Positions 17,905 to 27,046 of a stretch of DNA of 64,000 nucleotides are shown one piece after another. Source of the stretch: Bacteroidales bacterium (lineage in GTDB: Bacteria; Bacteroidota; Bacteroidia; Bacteroidales; UBA4417); the NCBI GenBank assembly GCA_016707785.1, contig JADJGZ010000021.1, positions 16,345-80,344 of the forward strand, read 5' to 3'. The notes below the pieces were generated by a model. That model searched no databases. It saw only the letters and a list, made by a program, of their open reading frames with translations, and had not been told where the DNA came from. The position numbers and the translations under genes are program-made. The number at the start of each line of letters is the position of its first letter. Position 1 is the first letter of the stretch.

Positions 17905-20900
17905 TTATCCTGATCGTCTTCGTTTATAAATAAAACCTGCAGCTCCAATGAGGATAAGGCCAATAACGGAATAAAGAATATAGATAAATATTGAAGTAGG
18001 GGCTTTCAGATCTTTAATCGGGGAAATATCACCGATATTCATATAAGCAGCCCAGAAATGTGGATGAGATTTTAATTGATCAGAGGTTTCCAGGTAATCC
18101 AGTTTGGCGAGTCGCAGGGCTTCATTTTTGGGCTTACCTTCTGCCAGGTATTTATAGAATGAACTCATCAATTCGGCGCCTGACTGGTCTTCAACAGCCC
18201 ATGAGGTCATAATGATACTGGGCACTCCGGCATAAAAGAAGCCTCTCGACAGACTCATAATACCTTCCCCTTGTTCAAGTTTGCCGGTTCCGGTATTACA
18301 GGCACTAAGTACTGCCAGGTCTGCATTTAGCTGAATCCCGAATAATTCGGAGGTGTTCAATAAACCATCTTCAGTAGAATCGGCATTATGGAAGAATACC
18401 AGCTTCGAATAAAGCGGGTTATTGTTATTGATGATCGTGTGCATCGCCAGGTGAAGGATGGAATAGTTTCGGGCATTTTTCTTGAAACTACCTTCAGTAG
18501 CTTCATCCCCTTCAAATACTTTACTTTTGAATATCTTTTTCAGGTTTTGTACTTCTACCTGGGCTCCGGGAATAGGAAGCAGGTAATCTCTATATGTTTT
18601 TCCTCTTAAAAGTTCTTCAACCTTTACTCCTTTGATATTTTCGTAGGTTGGGGCAAAAGCAAGCACCTTATGATTTGTATTGGCTTCGGGATTCCTGAAA
18701 CCTTCAAATAAAGCAGTGGCAGATGGAGCATAGCTTATGGGTGACTGTTTAATAAGATATGAAAGCCCTCTGTAGCCTTTTGTTTTTGGTTCCGGTAGTT
18801 TGGTGAGTAAAATATCAAATGAAAGATAGCCAAGATCAGCATCAGGAACAACAATCAGGTCCTTGCCTTTAATAATCGCTTCTGCGGGTTCAAGTAATAC
18901 TTTATACAGATTATTGGATGCTTTTGTAAAGGATTGAAAATCTTCAGGTGAATAGTTATTGAAGGATTTCCCGATCAGCATCTCCCTAATCGTTTTCAGG
19001 TTATTATAAAATGTTGAATCCAGACTTCTTACAAATAAATTGCAACTATCATGGTTAACAGCAAAGGTATAGACCACTGAATCTGACAATGCAAACTCAA
19101 CCAGGGCCTGGTTTGGATTTAACCTCTTACGGGTATTGTTGATACTGATTACAGAGTTATCGTATTTGAGATTATAATATGCAGGGTATTGAGTTTCTAC
19201 TACTTTAATCAGACTGTCATGTTGCCTGCTTAATTCAAAAATGGTTGTATTCCAGAGATTAATCTTATCCTGGTTGGCATTTCGTTTAGTACCTTCATCA
19301 AAGAGCAGCTTGTTATAAAAAGCAATATCTGATTTAAGGCGACTGTCAAGTTTCCTCAGTTTATCAGGGATTTTCCCCAGATCTTTAGCTTCCATATCTC
19401 TCAGGTAGGACAGCAGGACTGAAGATTTCCCCTTTTCTGAATAGATAAATGCTTTTTCAATCGCTTTTTTGTCATGTGTTTGATTGTACAGTTCAACCTG
19501 TACCTTGATGGCATTTAATAAGGTGTTTTTTTCACTTCCCGCTATCAGAAGTTTACTGTCTTCCTCCTGGTATGAGGAACGGAGCATTTCCATAAGTTCC
19601 AGTGAAAGATCATAAGTAGCAGCACTTGAATAAAGATAATCCAGGCGTTTAGGTTCAGATCTGTACAGTGAGAAGAGAGCTGACGCTTTTCCTGAAAGCA
19701 TGTTCAGCTGGATATAATTCAGGTTGTTTTTTTCTGGACTTGGATTTTTAAGAATGTCAGGATCGCTGAAATTTGCGAAACCGGAAATGAGTGCTTTCTG
19801 GAAATAGTCAAGCGAAAGACGGTATTGTTTATTCCTTTCATGAAAATTGGCAATAAAAAGATAGGCATATCCAACATCCCTGCTTTTTTCTCCATAAGCT
19901 TTCAGGTAAATGTTCAATCCTTGATTCAGGAATTTAATAGCTTTTGCATTGTTTCCTGTAATAGAGCAAAATTCACCATATTTAAAATAGGTGAGGGCTG
20001 TTTCCGGATGTTCAGGACCGTTTAACTGAACACTGCTGTTGATCGCTCTTTCATAAAAGATTTCGGCTTCCTTGTTCTTTACTTGCAGGAAATTGATATT
20101 TGCTAGCCCCCTGAGGATTTTAACAGAATTGTGACGTTTTTCACCAATCTTAAGTCCTTCCAGGTAGTAATTACTGGCTGCAGTGAAATCTCCCTTTTTT
20201 TCATAGATAAATCCAAGGTTAAGCAATGCAGTAATCAAGTCCGACTGATTACCTGTCGGGCTGGATTGAATAATTGCCAGTGCTTTGTTATAATAGGAGA
20301 GGGCTTTCTCAATATTCGCCTTATTAACATATATAGCGCCAATATTCAGATAAATAGATGCAAGTTTGTAGGATTTCTTGTCTTTCAATTTGAAGATTTC
20401 TTCTGATTGAGTAAGCACTTCAAGGGCCTTCTCATCTTTCCCAATCAAATTGAATAATCGTCCAATATTTAAATAAACCAGGGCTAGCTTAGGATCATTT
20501 TTATCCAGGATGGATGTATTTAGTAGGAGAGAGTGCTGGAAAAGTTCCATGGCTTCATCAAATTCTCCCCTCAAAGCATGGATAATACCAACATTTTGAA
20601 TAAACATTGCATAGTCCACTGTTTTATTCATCCCAAGGCTATCATAGCTTTTTACTGCTTTGGTATAGTAAGTAAAAGCCTCATCATAATTCCCCAGGTA
20701 ATAACTATTGGTGCCCATTCCATTGTAGATGAGGGCCACAGCAGTATCTTTTTTAATACCCAGGCTGAGTCGTAGGTTTAAAGCTTGCTGGAATCCGGAA
20801 CTTGATTTTTCATATTCACCATCTTCAGAAAGCAGAATTGCACGTTTCTGGATCAAACTTGAATACTCAATACTCCTGACACTGATTTTATTTCGGGCAA

Positions 20901-21102
20901 TACTATCCCATTTATCGAGAGCACGCGTGGCTTCCTTGATATCTGGTTTGAAACGGTAACAATCAACAATACCATTAACACCCTGGACCCATTTATCCCA
21001 GGTATTGGATTTGAAATAAAATTCTGTTGCTTTTGTATAAAAAACGATTGCACTATCATAGGCATTTCGCTTTTTGCATTGATCCCCCTTTCTCCAAATC
21101 AT
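17905..21102 (-). CDS. TPR-CHAT domain protease, main open frame
   Basis: A 1,065-residue open frame. About ten TPR repeats fill residues 10-450, followed by a helical linker and a CHAT (caspase-HetF-associated with TPRs) cysteine protease domain at about 720-1025. The catalytic dyad is visible as His in ILHLAMHTI and Cys in AVLSACNTGTG; GIMSLSRGFFYAGVPSIIMTSW follows as in the family. It ends with a membrane helix (IFIYILYSVIGLILIGAAGFIY) and the basic tail KRRRSG. The ATG at 21102 is probably not the true start, because the signal peptide lies in another frame just upstream. Confidence 0.85.
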   Translation of the reverse strand: MIWRKGDQCKKRNAYDSAIVFYTKATEFYFKSNTWDKWVQGVNGIVDCYRFKPDIKEATRALDKWDSIARNKISVRSIEYSSLIQKRAILLSEDGEYEKSSSGFQQALNLRLSLGIKKDTAVALIYNGMGTNSYYLGNYDEAFTYYTKAVKSYDSLGMNKTVDYAMFIQNVGIIHALRGEFDEAMELFQHSLLLNTSILDKNDPKLALVYLNIGRLFNLIGKDEKALEVLTQSEEIFKLKDKKSYKLASIYLNIGAIYVNKANIEKALSYYNKALAIIQSSPTGNQSDLITALLNLGFIYEKKGDFTAASNYYLEGLKIGEKRHNSVKILRGLANINFLQVKNKEAEIFYERAINSSVQLNGPEHPETALTYFKYGEFCSITGNNAKAIKFLNQGLNIYLKAYGEKSRDVGYAYLFIANFHERNKQYRLSLDYFQKALISGFANFSDPDILKNPSPEKNNLNYIQLNMLSGKASALFSLYRSEPKRLDYLYSSAATYDLSLELMEMLRSSYQEEDSKLLIAGSEKNTLLNAIKVQVELYNQTHDKKAIEKAFIYSEKGKSSVLLSYLRDMEAKDLGKIPDKLRKLDSRLKSDIAFYNKLLFDEGTKRNANQDKINLWNTTIFELSRQHDSLIKVVETQYPAYYNLKYDNSVISINNTRKRLNPNQALVEFALSDSVVYTFAVNHDSCNLFVRSLDSTFYNNLKTIREMLIGKSFNNYSPEDFQSFTKASNNLYKVLLEPAEAIIKGKDLIVVPDADLGYLSFDILLTKLPEPKTKGYRGLSYLIKQSPISYAPSATALFEGFRNPEANTNHKVLAFAPTYENIKGVKVEELLRGKTYRDYLLPIPGAQVEVQNLKKIFKSKVFEGDEATEGSFKKNARNYSILHLAMHTIINNNNPLYSKLVFFHNADSTEDGLLNTSELFGIQLNADLAVLSACNTGTGKLEQGEGIMSLSRGFFYAGVPSIIMTSWAVEDQSGAELMSSFYKYLAEGKPKNEALRLAKLDYLETSDQLKSHPHFWAAYMNIGDISPIKDLKAPTSIFIYILYSVIGLILIGAAGFIYKRRRSG

Positions 21103-21226
21103 TTTGCAATGAATCAGAAGATTCTGTATTAGGAGATTGTTTACACTGTGTAAAAAGAAACAGGATGAAAAACAAAACGACTCCCATCTTATATGGCTGC
21201 TGGAACACCAACGATAATCCTGCCAT
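17905..21226 (-). pseudogene. Lipoprotein TPR-CHAT protease, frameshifted in a G5 run
   Basis: Two overlapping frames reconstruct one protein of about 1,106 residues. The short upstream frame gives a lipoprotein signal (VVLFFILFLFTQCKQ); the long frame gives TPRs and a CHAT domain. Removing one G from the GGGGG run (complement of 21084-21088) joins them as NDLEKGDQCKKRNAYDSAIV, exactly where the first TPR should start. A -7 box, TATATTTG, lies at 21288-21295 (minus strand). The indel may be a sequencing error or a real mutation. With the C-terminal membrane helix, the protein would hold its protease domain in the periplasm. Confidence 0.75.
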
Positions 21227-21287
21227 ATGGTTGCGCCTAGAGAGCACGTGTTTCGATTTAGTATAATTTGAAACTGTTTACTATTTG

Positions 21288-21295
21288 CAAATATA
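21288..21295 (-). promoter_or_regulatory. -7 promoter box for the TPR-CHAT gene
   Basis: TATATTTG on the minus strand matches TAnnTTTG. It lies about 60 bases before the likely lipoprotein start, which supports the view that transcription begins upstream of the signal-peptide frame. Confidence 0.5.
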
Positions 21296-21321
21296 CCTTT
21301 ATTTGTTTAAAAACTTTAGAC

Positions 21322-21349
21322 AAAAAAGGGGACATAATTGTCCCCTTTT
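21322..21349 (-). terminator. Rho-independent terminator after the dockerin-like T9SS gene
   Basis: GGGGACA (21328-21334) and TGTCCCC (21339-21345) form a perfect stem with a TAAT loop, flanked by A6 and T4. On the minus strand the stem is followed by TTTTTT, 20 bases past the stop at 21369. The flanking A/T symmetry could let it work in both directions. Confidence 0.85.
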
Positions 21350-21368
21350 ATTGTCAAAAGATCTTAGA

Positions 21369-22580
21369 TTAATTTGTTTTCAATAGTCTGATCGTTTGTG
21401 TGTTGCTGCCTGACAAGCTCAGCTTGCAGAAGTAGCTTCCGGGGGTCAATCCGCTTCCTTCAATAGTGAGTGAGTGGTATCCTTGTGCAACCTCGCCAAT
21501 TTTGTATTCCCTTATCTGACGTCCATTGTAATCAAAAATTGCAATGTTGACGTCGCCGGAATTTGGCAAGTAGTATGCCAATGTGGTGGATGTTGTAAAA
21601 GGATTGGGGTAGTTGCTCAGCTTAAGAGCTGGCATCGAGTATTCAATAATTGGAGCCTGTAATTTGGCATCCTTGATTTCAGTGTAGGTATTGCTTACAA
21701 GACTTGAATTTCCATTCAGAGTAAATTTAGCACTCATACCCTCTGCAAAGTTGGCATTGGTTCTGCAATGGAAAGTGATGAGGCTTGAGCCTTCTTCGAG
21801 TTGTAATGTTCCACCATTGAGGTCGTTCCATACCAGGCTGATGCGGTTGCCATCAATCTCATATTCATAACCTTCTACAGGGAATTCAATGGATTCGATG
21901 GTAACAATTTCAGAAGGATAGTTTACAAAGAGTCCGGCTCCGCTTAAGGTCAGTGCATCATTTGTTCTGATTGATACGGTGAATGGCTCATTGGCAGTTA
22001 CTTTTAATGATTCTGACATAGCCATTGGATAAGCTTCCAGGTCTCTTGTTCCGGGTACGAATACGCCGCCAACATCACCTGATGAGGAACCTGTCAGGCC
22101 ACCGGGTCTGGAGTCTTTTAAATCGGTGACTTCAATTATTTCATTCAAGAACACCCACTCACCAATTGGGAAAGCAGTCCCTCTAACAATATGCCTGACG
22201 ATAAGATTATAGTCAGCCAGACTGATAGTTCCGTTTCCGGTAACATCAGCAGCAAGGGTCTGGATATCATCAAATGGGTAAAATCCAAGGATATGGAATA
22301 ACACCAGGGTGGCATCAACCATATTAACACCAACACCAGGACTGTTTTTTGTACCAATAATCTGGTAGGTGCCAGCCTGAATATTTGTAAAAAGATAATT
22401 TCCGTCAGGTCCAGTAGTAAATGAAGAGATTTGGTTACTCTCCAGGTTTTTCAGGGTAACAACAGCCTGATTAATCGGCCTGGTAGAATCACCATGGTAA
22501 AGACAAGTTCCTGATACAGTACCGGCTTGTACAATCTGACCAATAAAGATCGCGAGCAGTATGGACAGTAAATTTTTCAT
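21369..22580 (-). CDS. T9SS-sorted secreted protein with dockerin-like domain
   Basis: A 403-residue secreted protein. A signal peptide (LSILLAIFIGQIVQAG) precedes a carboxypeptidase-regulatory-like beta-sandwich (GTVSGTCLYHGDSTRPINQAV). Next is a dockerin-like calcium-binding pair (NMVDATLVLFHILG and DVTGNGTISLADYNLIVRHI). A cohesin-like beta domain spans about 200-310. The C-terminus is a type IX sorting domain (NYPNPFTTSTTLAYYLPNSG ... GLTPGSYFCKLSLSGSNTQTIRLLK). A dockerin plus a cohesin-like fold suggests assembly with other surface proteins, but the ligand is unknown. Confidence 0.85.
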   Translation of the reverse strand: MKNLLSILLAIFIGQIVQAGTVSGTCLYHGDSTRPINQAVVTLKNLESNQISSFTTGPDGNYLFTNIQAGTYQIIGTKNSPGVGVNMVDATLVLFHILGFYPFDDIQTLAADVTGNGTISLADYNLIVRHIVRGTAFPIGEWVFLNEIIEVTDLKDSRPGGLTGSSSGDVGGVFVPGTRDLEAYPMAMSESLKVTANEPFTVSIRTNDALTLSGAGLFVNYPSEIVTIESIEFPVEGYEYEIDGNRISLVWNDLNGGTLQLEEGSSLITFHCRTNANFAEGMSAKFTLNGNSSLVSNTYTEIKDAKLQAPIIEYSMPALKLSNYPNPFTTSTTLAYYLPNSGDVNIAIFDYNGRQIREYKIGEVAQGYHSLTIEGSGLTPGSYFCKLSLSGSNTQTIRLLKTN

Positions 22581-23101
22581 GTTTTTTTTGTTTTAGGGTA
22601 ATTGCTTGTTTTCTATAATAGATTGCTTGTTTGGAATCCTTGTAATATAGTGTGCTTGATTTTTCAACTCATTCAACTAAATCTGCCGTCCCCTCTTTTC
22701 AGTCTAATAGATTGTATTTCTCTGGCCTGTTTATTACCTTTATCCACTAATCAATAAAAGGTAATACATTTTGTCATTTTTTTTATATTGAAGTCAATGA
22801 ATTTACGAAGCGGTATCAGTTCAGAGTTATTAATGCCATTGCATTCAGATACTCAAAATTCAGAAATTGAAATTGCAACAGTATAATAGGTGTATTTCTT
22901 TCGCTCTGATGAAAAAATTTGTTCAATATATTATTTCCTTTTTCTATTAATGCTATTAACTCTTAAAAGTGATATACAGCTTCAAAAATCAGTAATCGTA
23001 ATTAGCTAAAAAACAAAGGTTTGTATTTCGATGAAAAAAAGTTTAAAAAAAAGTTGTAAATCCGTATTACCTTTTTTCAAAATCTGGATAATACTCGTCT
23101 G
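22581..23101. other. Long AT-rich divergent intergenic region before the ECF sigma gene
   Basis: About 520 bases separate the divergent T9SS and sigma-factor genes, with no credible coding frame. The decamer TATTACCTTT occurs at 22732-22741, again inverted at 22757-22766, and again at 23065-23074 just before the sigma gene. The region likely holds both promoters and their control sites. Confidence 0.6.
22732..22766. repeat. Perfect 10-base inverted repeat TATTACCTTT
   Basis: TATTACCTTT (22732-22741) and AAAGGTAATA (22757-22766) are exact reverse complements with a 15-base spacer. A third copy lies at 23065-23074, 28 bases upstream of the sigma-factor ATG, where its TACCTTTT resembles a -7 box. 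It may be an operator. Confidence 0.6.
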
Positions 23102-23686
23102 ATGATCCACTACTCTGATGAAGCAATAGTTGAAGGACTAAGACTGCGTAGCGACTACATTATCAGTTTCGTTTACAGGGAATTTTTTCCATTGATAAAA
23201 TACCTTGTTAACGAAAATACTGGTTCTGATGAAGACGCAGAGGATGTATTTCAAGACGGTTTGATCATTGTCTATAAGAAAATCAGTGAAAATCAACTCA
23301 CGCTTACCAGTTCTTTCAAAACGTTTTTGTACTCTGTTTGCAGAAACCTTTGGCTTCAAAAGTTAAATAAGAGGAAAGCAATTTTCGATAAATTAACTGA
23401 TGTAGAAGAATATCTCGATTTACCGGCTGATATTCTGAAAGAGGTTTCAAACGAGCAGGTGGAAATGCAGAGATTAGTCCAATTGCATTTCCTCTCTTTA
23501 CATGAAGATTGTCAAAAAGTGTTGCGGTTATTTATGAAAGATGTTCCGTTACGCGAAATTGCAACGATCATGGGCTTTAAAACTGAGAAGTATGCAAAAA
23601 CCAGGAAATACCTCTGTAAGGAAGAACTGAAGAAGAGAATTGCAAATGACCCCAGATGTCAAAAATTTTTTAGGTATGAAGAATAA
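23102..23686 (+). CDS. ECF-type RNA polymerase sigma factor
   Basis: A 194-residue sigma-70-like factor. Region 2 spans about 15-90 (YIISFVYREFFPLIKYLV ... GSDEDAEDVFQDGLIIVYKKI, then FKTFLYSVCRNLWLQKLNK), and region 4 about 135-185 (DCQKVLRLFMKDVPLREIATIMGF). It redirects RNA polymerase to a small regulon. It overlaps the next gene, a membrane TPR protein in the usual anti-sigma position, by 11 bases. The target promoters are not known; the repeated TATTACCTTT upstream is a candidate recognition element. Confidence 0.88.
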   Translation: MIHYSDEAIVEGLRLRSDYIISFVYREFFPLIKYLVNENTGSDEDAEDVFQDGLIIVYKKISENQLTLTSSFKTFLYSVCRNLWLQKLNKRKAIFDKLTDVEEYLDLPADILKEVSNEQVEMQRLVQLHFLSLHEDCQKVLRLFMKDVPLREIATIMGFKTEKYAKTRKYLCKEELKKRIANDPRCQKFFRYEE

Positions 23687-24428
23687 CTTTAAACACTCGG
23701 CTAGCGTTGAGCAGTTTCTTTCCGGCGAAATGTTGCCCGCCGAAAGAGAAAACTTTGAGCGGGAGGTTGCTTCCAATCCGGGTTTAGCTGCTGAACTCAG
23801 ATTCTCCAAAGCAATTGATGATGCCCTTCTAAAGGATGATGTTATCGATTTCAGGAAAAAACTCCTTGTTACATACAGGGAAAACAAGAAGGAACAACGT
23901 GATGTTCCGGTTGTAAGACTTCAAATCAGGAAATTCTGGTATGCAGCTGCATCCTTTATTCTTCTGGCAACATTGGGCTCAACCTTGTATTTCTCCTTGC
24001 CATCAGGAAATTCTACTGATAGTCTTTTCAAACAATATTATTCTTCCGAAAACCTTGTAGATGTTACCAGGGCTGGAGATGCAAATATTGTTGAAGCAGT
24101 TATTAAATTCCAGGAAAAGGACTACCAGCTCTCAGCAAGGTTATTCCAGAAAATCCTTGAAAAAGACAACAATAATATTGCTTGCTGGTTCTACTTCGGT
24201 ATCTCAAGTATTGAAACTGAAAACTTTGAACAGGCTGAAAAAGCTTTCAACCACATCATTGCCGACAATGGAAATCTCTATGTTGAACATGCTGAATGGT
24301 ACCTTGGCCTGTCTTACCTGAAAAGCAATCAATTGGATAAAGCAAATCAACAGTTTGTATCGATCAGTAAAAATTCTGATAATGTTCATCAGGATGACGC
24401 AACACGACTGATTGATAAACTGAAATAA
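23676..24428 (+). CDS. Membrane TPR protein, putative anti-sigma factor
   Basis: A 250-residue bitopic protein. The N-terminal 85 residues (SVEQFLSGEMLPAERENFEREVASNPGLAAELRF) resemble the cytoplasmic zinc-less anti-sigma region common in Bacteroidota. A membrane helix follows (FWYAAASFILLATLGSTLYFSL, about 89-110), then periplasmic TPR repeats (about 130-245). I chose the ATG at 23676, which overlaps the sigma stop by 11 bases and gives a standard N-terminus. Function is inferred from topology and neighbour; the TPR region in place of the usual anti-sigma periplasmic domain is unusual. Confidence 0.7.
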   Translation: MKNNFKHSASVEQFLSGEMLPAERENFEREVASNPGLAAELRFSKAIDDALLKDDVIDFRKKLLVTYRENKKEQRDVPVVRLQIRKFWYAAASFILLATLGSTLYFSLPSGNSTDSLFKQYYSSENLVDVTRAGDANIVEAVIKFQEKDYQLSARLFQKILEKDNNNIACWFYFGISSIETENFEQAEKAFNHIIADNGNLYVEHAEWYLGLSYLKSNQLDKANQQFVSISKNSDNVHQDDATRLIDKLK

Positions 24429-24455
24429 AGATAATTCTCCTCCATCACTCTGCTT

Positions 24456-24490
24456 AAGGTCGACGAGTTTCGTCGGCCTTTTCTTTTTTT
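24456..24490 (+). terminator. Rho-independent terminator after the sigma/anti-sigma operon
   Basis: AAGGTCGACGA pairs with TCGTCGGCCTT (24456-24480) with a three-base loop and one G-T pair, followed by TTCTTTTTTT. It lies 27 bases past the anti-sigma stop. Confidence 0.9.
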
Positions 24491-24508
24491 CCCAAGATAA
24501 AAATTGAG

Positions 24509-25984
24509 CTATCTGATACTTCTCATAATTTTGATTTGACAGGTTCCTTCATCACCAAGGTATTTCGCAAAATAAAGCCCCGGAGAAGCGTTGTTGCCAT
24601 TATTTGAAGTGCCATCCCATTCAATAGTATAGGAGGTCAGACCTCCTGAAGGGATTGAAAAACTTTTTATAATAACGCCGTTTGAATTATAAATATCTAA
24701 CTGTCCTTCATGAATTCCTTGTGGAACGATGATCTGACATGTTTCATGAAAAGGATTTGGAACTGCCTTAAGCATTTCCATTCCCTCATACTCTTCTCCT
24801 CCAAAAACCATATCGTAATGGGTTCTGAATATTGTCCAATGGCCATCCCTTAATGATTCCCATAATAACTGGATTTGAAAAACACCCTGGTCAACCGAAG
24901 AGAAGAAATGCGGATTACGATCAGGTCCCTCAAATTCCGATTGATTTTCATAAAAACCTATAGTATTTGGATATCCTGTCATAATTTCATCATTACCCAA
25001 TGAATCAGTTACAAAAGTGATAAATGAAGGGAATTTTGTGACAATCGGGAAATCGAACAAATCCGGAGAGTGATAATTGAATTGTGTGGATCTGTGTTCA
25101 AAAATTTCTGGCCCAAAATAATGGAGTTCGGCATACATGACTCCCAGCTTTTCCCCGGGAATTTTGTTTTGCCAAACATAGAGCCCATTGGATGCACCGA
25201 ATTCATTGAAGCCCTTGCATTGTTCAATTTCACTGCTTTGTCCCTGGGAATAAAGTTCATTAGGTCCAGTGAAAAGATAATTCCCCGATTGATATTCTCT
25301 TTCGAAGTAATAAACATTGGATGAATCATCAGGAGTATCAAGATAGAGAAGGTTGGCTTCGGTTCCGGCAGGATCTGAGCCATTTGCCTCCACAAGAACC
25401 TCAGGTGGATAAAAGGAAAGGTTTGATACATTTAAGCTGGAAACCAAAATTTTACCCTGGTTTTCCCAGGTAACATATTTCCCCCATGAATTGGATATAC
25501 TCAAGTTCTGATCATCACCGGGCAACATTGATAATTCCTGAGGTGCTGAGAAATTACCATCCAGGTTGTATTTCATGTAATAAATACCTTTCTGACCAGA
25601 AATATCAGATTCATAGAAGAGAATAAAAGCAGTATCCTGAATAGGCTGATAGTCAGGGATCATATACAATGGATGCCGGAAATGCACCCCTGGAGCTGAA
25701 AGCAATTCTACGGGCTCAGTGAGCATTCCATCCTCAATTCCACGGTAATAGAGGGAAGTTGATGTGGTATCTGTAGAACGTTCCCAGAATATAAGGATCT
25801 GATCATTCCAGAAATTATCCTTATAGTTGACAAGGCAGGGATTGGTGTTATCGGCAGAAGAATCTGTCAGGGCTTGCTGTGGAAGCCAGAAATAGAATTG
25901 TGCATGGACCTTTGTTAATGGCACTGCAATGAATAGACAAAGTGTAAAGACACTCTGTAAAATAATAAAACCTGTCTTTTTCAT
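24509..25984 (-). CDS. T9SS-sorted secreted protein, beta-propeller-like
   Basis: A 491-residue secreted protein with a signal peptide (FIILQSVFTLCLFIAVPLTK ... VHAQ). The body has repeated short W/Y-rich strands (for example ILIFWERSTDTTSTSLYYRG and IYYMKYNLDGNFSAPQELSM) that suggest a beta-propeller. The C-terminus is a type A sorting domain (AVPNPFHETCQIIVPQG ... NNASPGLYFAKYLGDEGTCQIKIMRS). No catalytic motif is recognised. It is a single gene, convergent with the sigma operon and ending 80 bases from it. Confidence 0.8.
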   Translation of the reverse strand: MKKTGFIILQSVFTLCLFIAVPLTKVHAQFYFWLPQQALTDSSADNTNPCLVNYKDNFWNDQILIFWERSTDTTSTSLYYRGIEDGMLTEPVELLSAPGVHFRHPLYMIPDYQPIQDTAFILFYESDISGQKGIYYMKYNLDGNFSAPQELSMLPGDDQNLSISNSWGKYVTWENQGKILVSSLNVSNLSFYPPEVLVEANGSDPAGTEANLLYLDTPDDSSNVYYFEREYQSGNYLFTGPNELYSQGQSSEIEQCKGFNEFGASNGLYVWQNKIPGEKLGVMYAELHYFGPEIFEHRSTQFNYHSPDLFDFPIVTKFPSFITFVTDSLGNDEIMTGYPNTIGFYENQSEFEGPDRNPHFFSSVDQGVFQIQLLWESLRDGHWTIFRTHYDMVFGGEEYEGMEMLKAVPNPFHETCQIIVPQGIHEGQLDIYNSNGVIIKSFSIPSGGLTSYTIEWDGTSNNGNNASPGLYFAKYLGDEGTCQIKIMRSIR

Positions 25985-26047
25985 ATTTTGATAGAATAAA
26001 TATCAAAATTAAAAAAAACAGGTTTCTGATGCGGATAATCAGTCTGT

Positions 26048-27046
26048 TTATTTGAGTAATTGTTCAGAGCTGAGGAGTAGGTCAATATACTGTGCCCTTT
26101 TATAAATAAATGGATCTTTAACTTCTGATTTAGACAGCTTGCCTTTAAATTCAGATATTTTGCCAAATCCTTTTGCACTCATCCAGTTGGTAAGATCTTC
26201 AAGCATTGTAGCAATATATTCAGCTTTGTGTTTGTAGAGGGTACTAACCACCTGAACACAATCGGCACCGGCGAGAAGCATTTTTACTACATCATTCCCA
26301 TTATAGATACCAGAATTGGCACAGATGGATGCAGAGATCTGCTTGTAAAGCAAACCTGAATAACGCAACGACAGGCGATAGTCTCCTTCATGGCTCAGGT
26401 TAAAAGGAGCAATGTGTTTGATTTCCTCTGTATTGATCTCAGGTTCAAACAGTTTGTTAAATATGACTACTCCTGCTGCGCCGGCTTTATCGAATCGGGA
26501 AATTGTGTGCAGAGGATTGGAATAGAATGAGCTTAATTTAACACTCACCGGAATGGTCACCTTATTCTTTACCAGTCTCATGAGTTCAACCTGGTGTTCT
26601 TCAATTCCACGGCCATCAGTTTCAAAATCTTTTGGAACATAAAAGAAGTTGAGTTCTAAGGCATCTGCACCTGCTTTTTCGAGAAGCCGGGCATATTCAA
26701 CCCAGGTTTCATCCTCTAGGCAGTTCAGACTGGCAATTAATGGAATGGAAAGGTTTTCTTTTGCTTTTCTGAAATTTACAAGATGAACTTCGGCACCGGC
26801 ATGTTGTAACTTCGGGTGAAGGCTGATCATTTCGGCATTCATTTCATTGAATGAACCCATTGCGTCATCCATCTGAGCGCTCTCCAGGTGGATCTGTTCT
26901 TCGAATAAGGTCTTATAAACAATTGCTGAAGCACCGGCTTCTTCCAGCTTTTTAAGCTGATGGATGTCACTTGACATACTGCTGGCACCGGCAATAATTG
27001 GGTTCTTTAACTTCAGACCCAAATATGTGGTCGAAAGGTCAGTCAT
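26048..27046 (-). CDS. Dihydroorotate dehydrogenase-like flavoprotein
   Basis: A 332-residue TIM-barrel FMN protein of the PyrD/PreA superfamily. It starts MTDLSTTYLGLKLKNPIIAGAS, contains KNKVTIPVSVKLS and VVIFNKLFEPEI, and has the phosphate-binding segment ANSGIYNGNDVVKMLLAGADCVQVV near the C-terminus. A strong Shine-Dalgarno (AGGAGGA) precedes the ATG, unusual in this window. It is divergent from nifJ, an arrangement that suggests a redox role linked to ferredoxin rather than pyrimidine synthesis. Substrate and partner are not known. Confidence 0.85.
   Translation of the reverse strand: MTDLSTTYLGLKLKNPIIAGASSMSSDIHQLKKLEEAGASAIVYKTLFEEQIHLESAQMDDAMGSFNEMNAEMISLHPKLQHAGAEVHLVNFRKAKENLSIPLIASLNCLEDETWVEYARLLEKAGADALELNFFYVPKDFETDGRGIEEHQVELMRLVKNKVTIPVSVKLSSFYSNPLHTISRFDKAGAAGVVIFNKLFEPEINTEEIKHIAPFNLSHEGDYRLSLRYSGLLYKQISASICANSGIYNGNDVVKMLLAGADCVQVVSTLYKHKAEYIATMLEDLTNWMSAKGFGKISEFKGKLSKSEVKDPFIYKRAQYIDLLLSSEQLLK

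Noticed and set aside
25981..26178. Short minus-strand frame at the end of the flavoprotein gene
   Set aside because: It lies almost wholly inside the flavoprotein gene and its leader, with no recognisable features.
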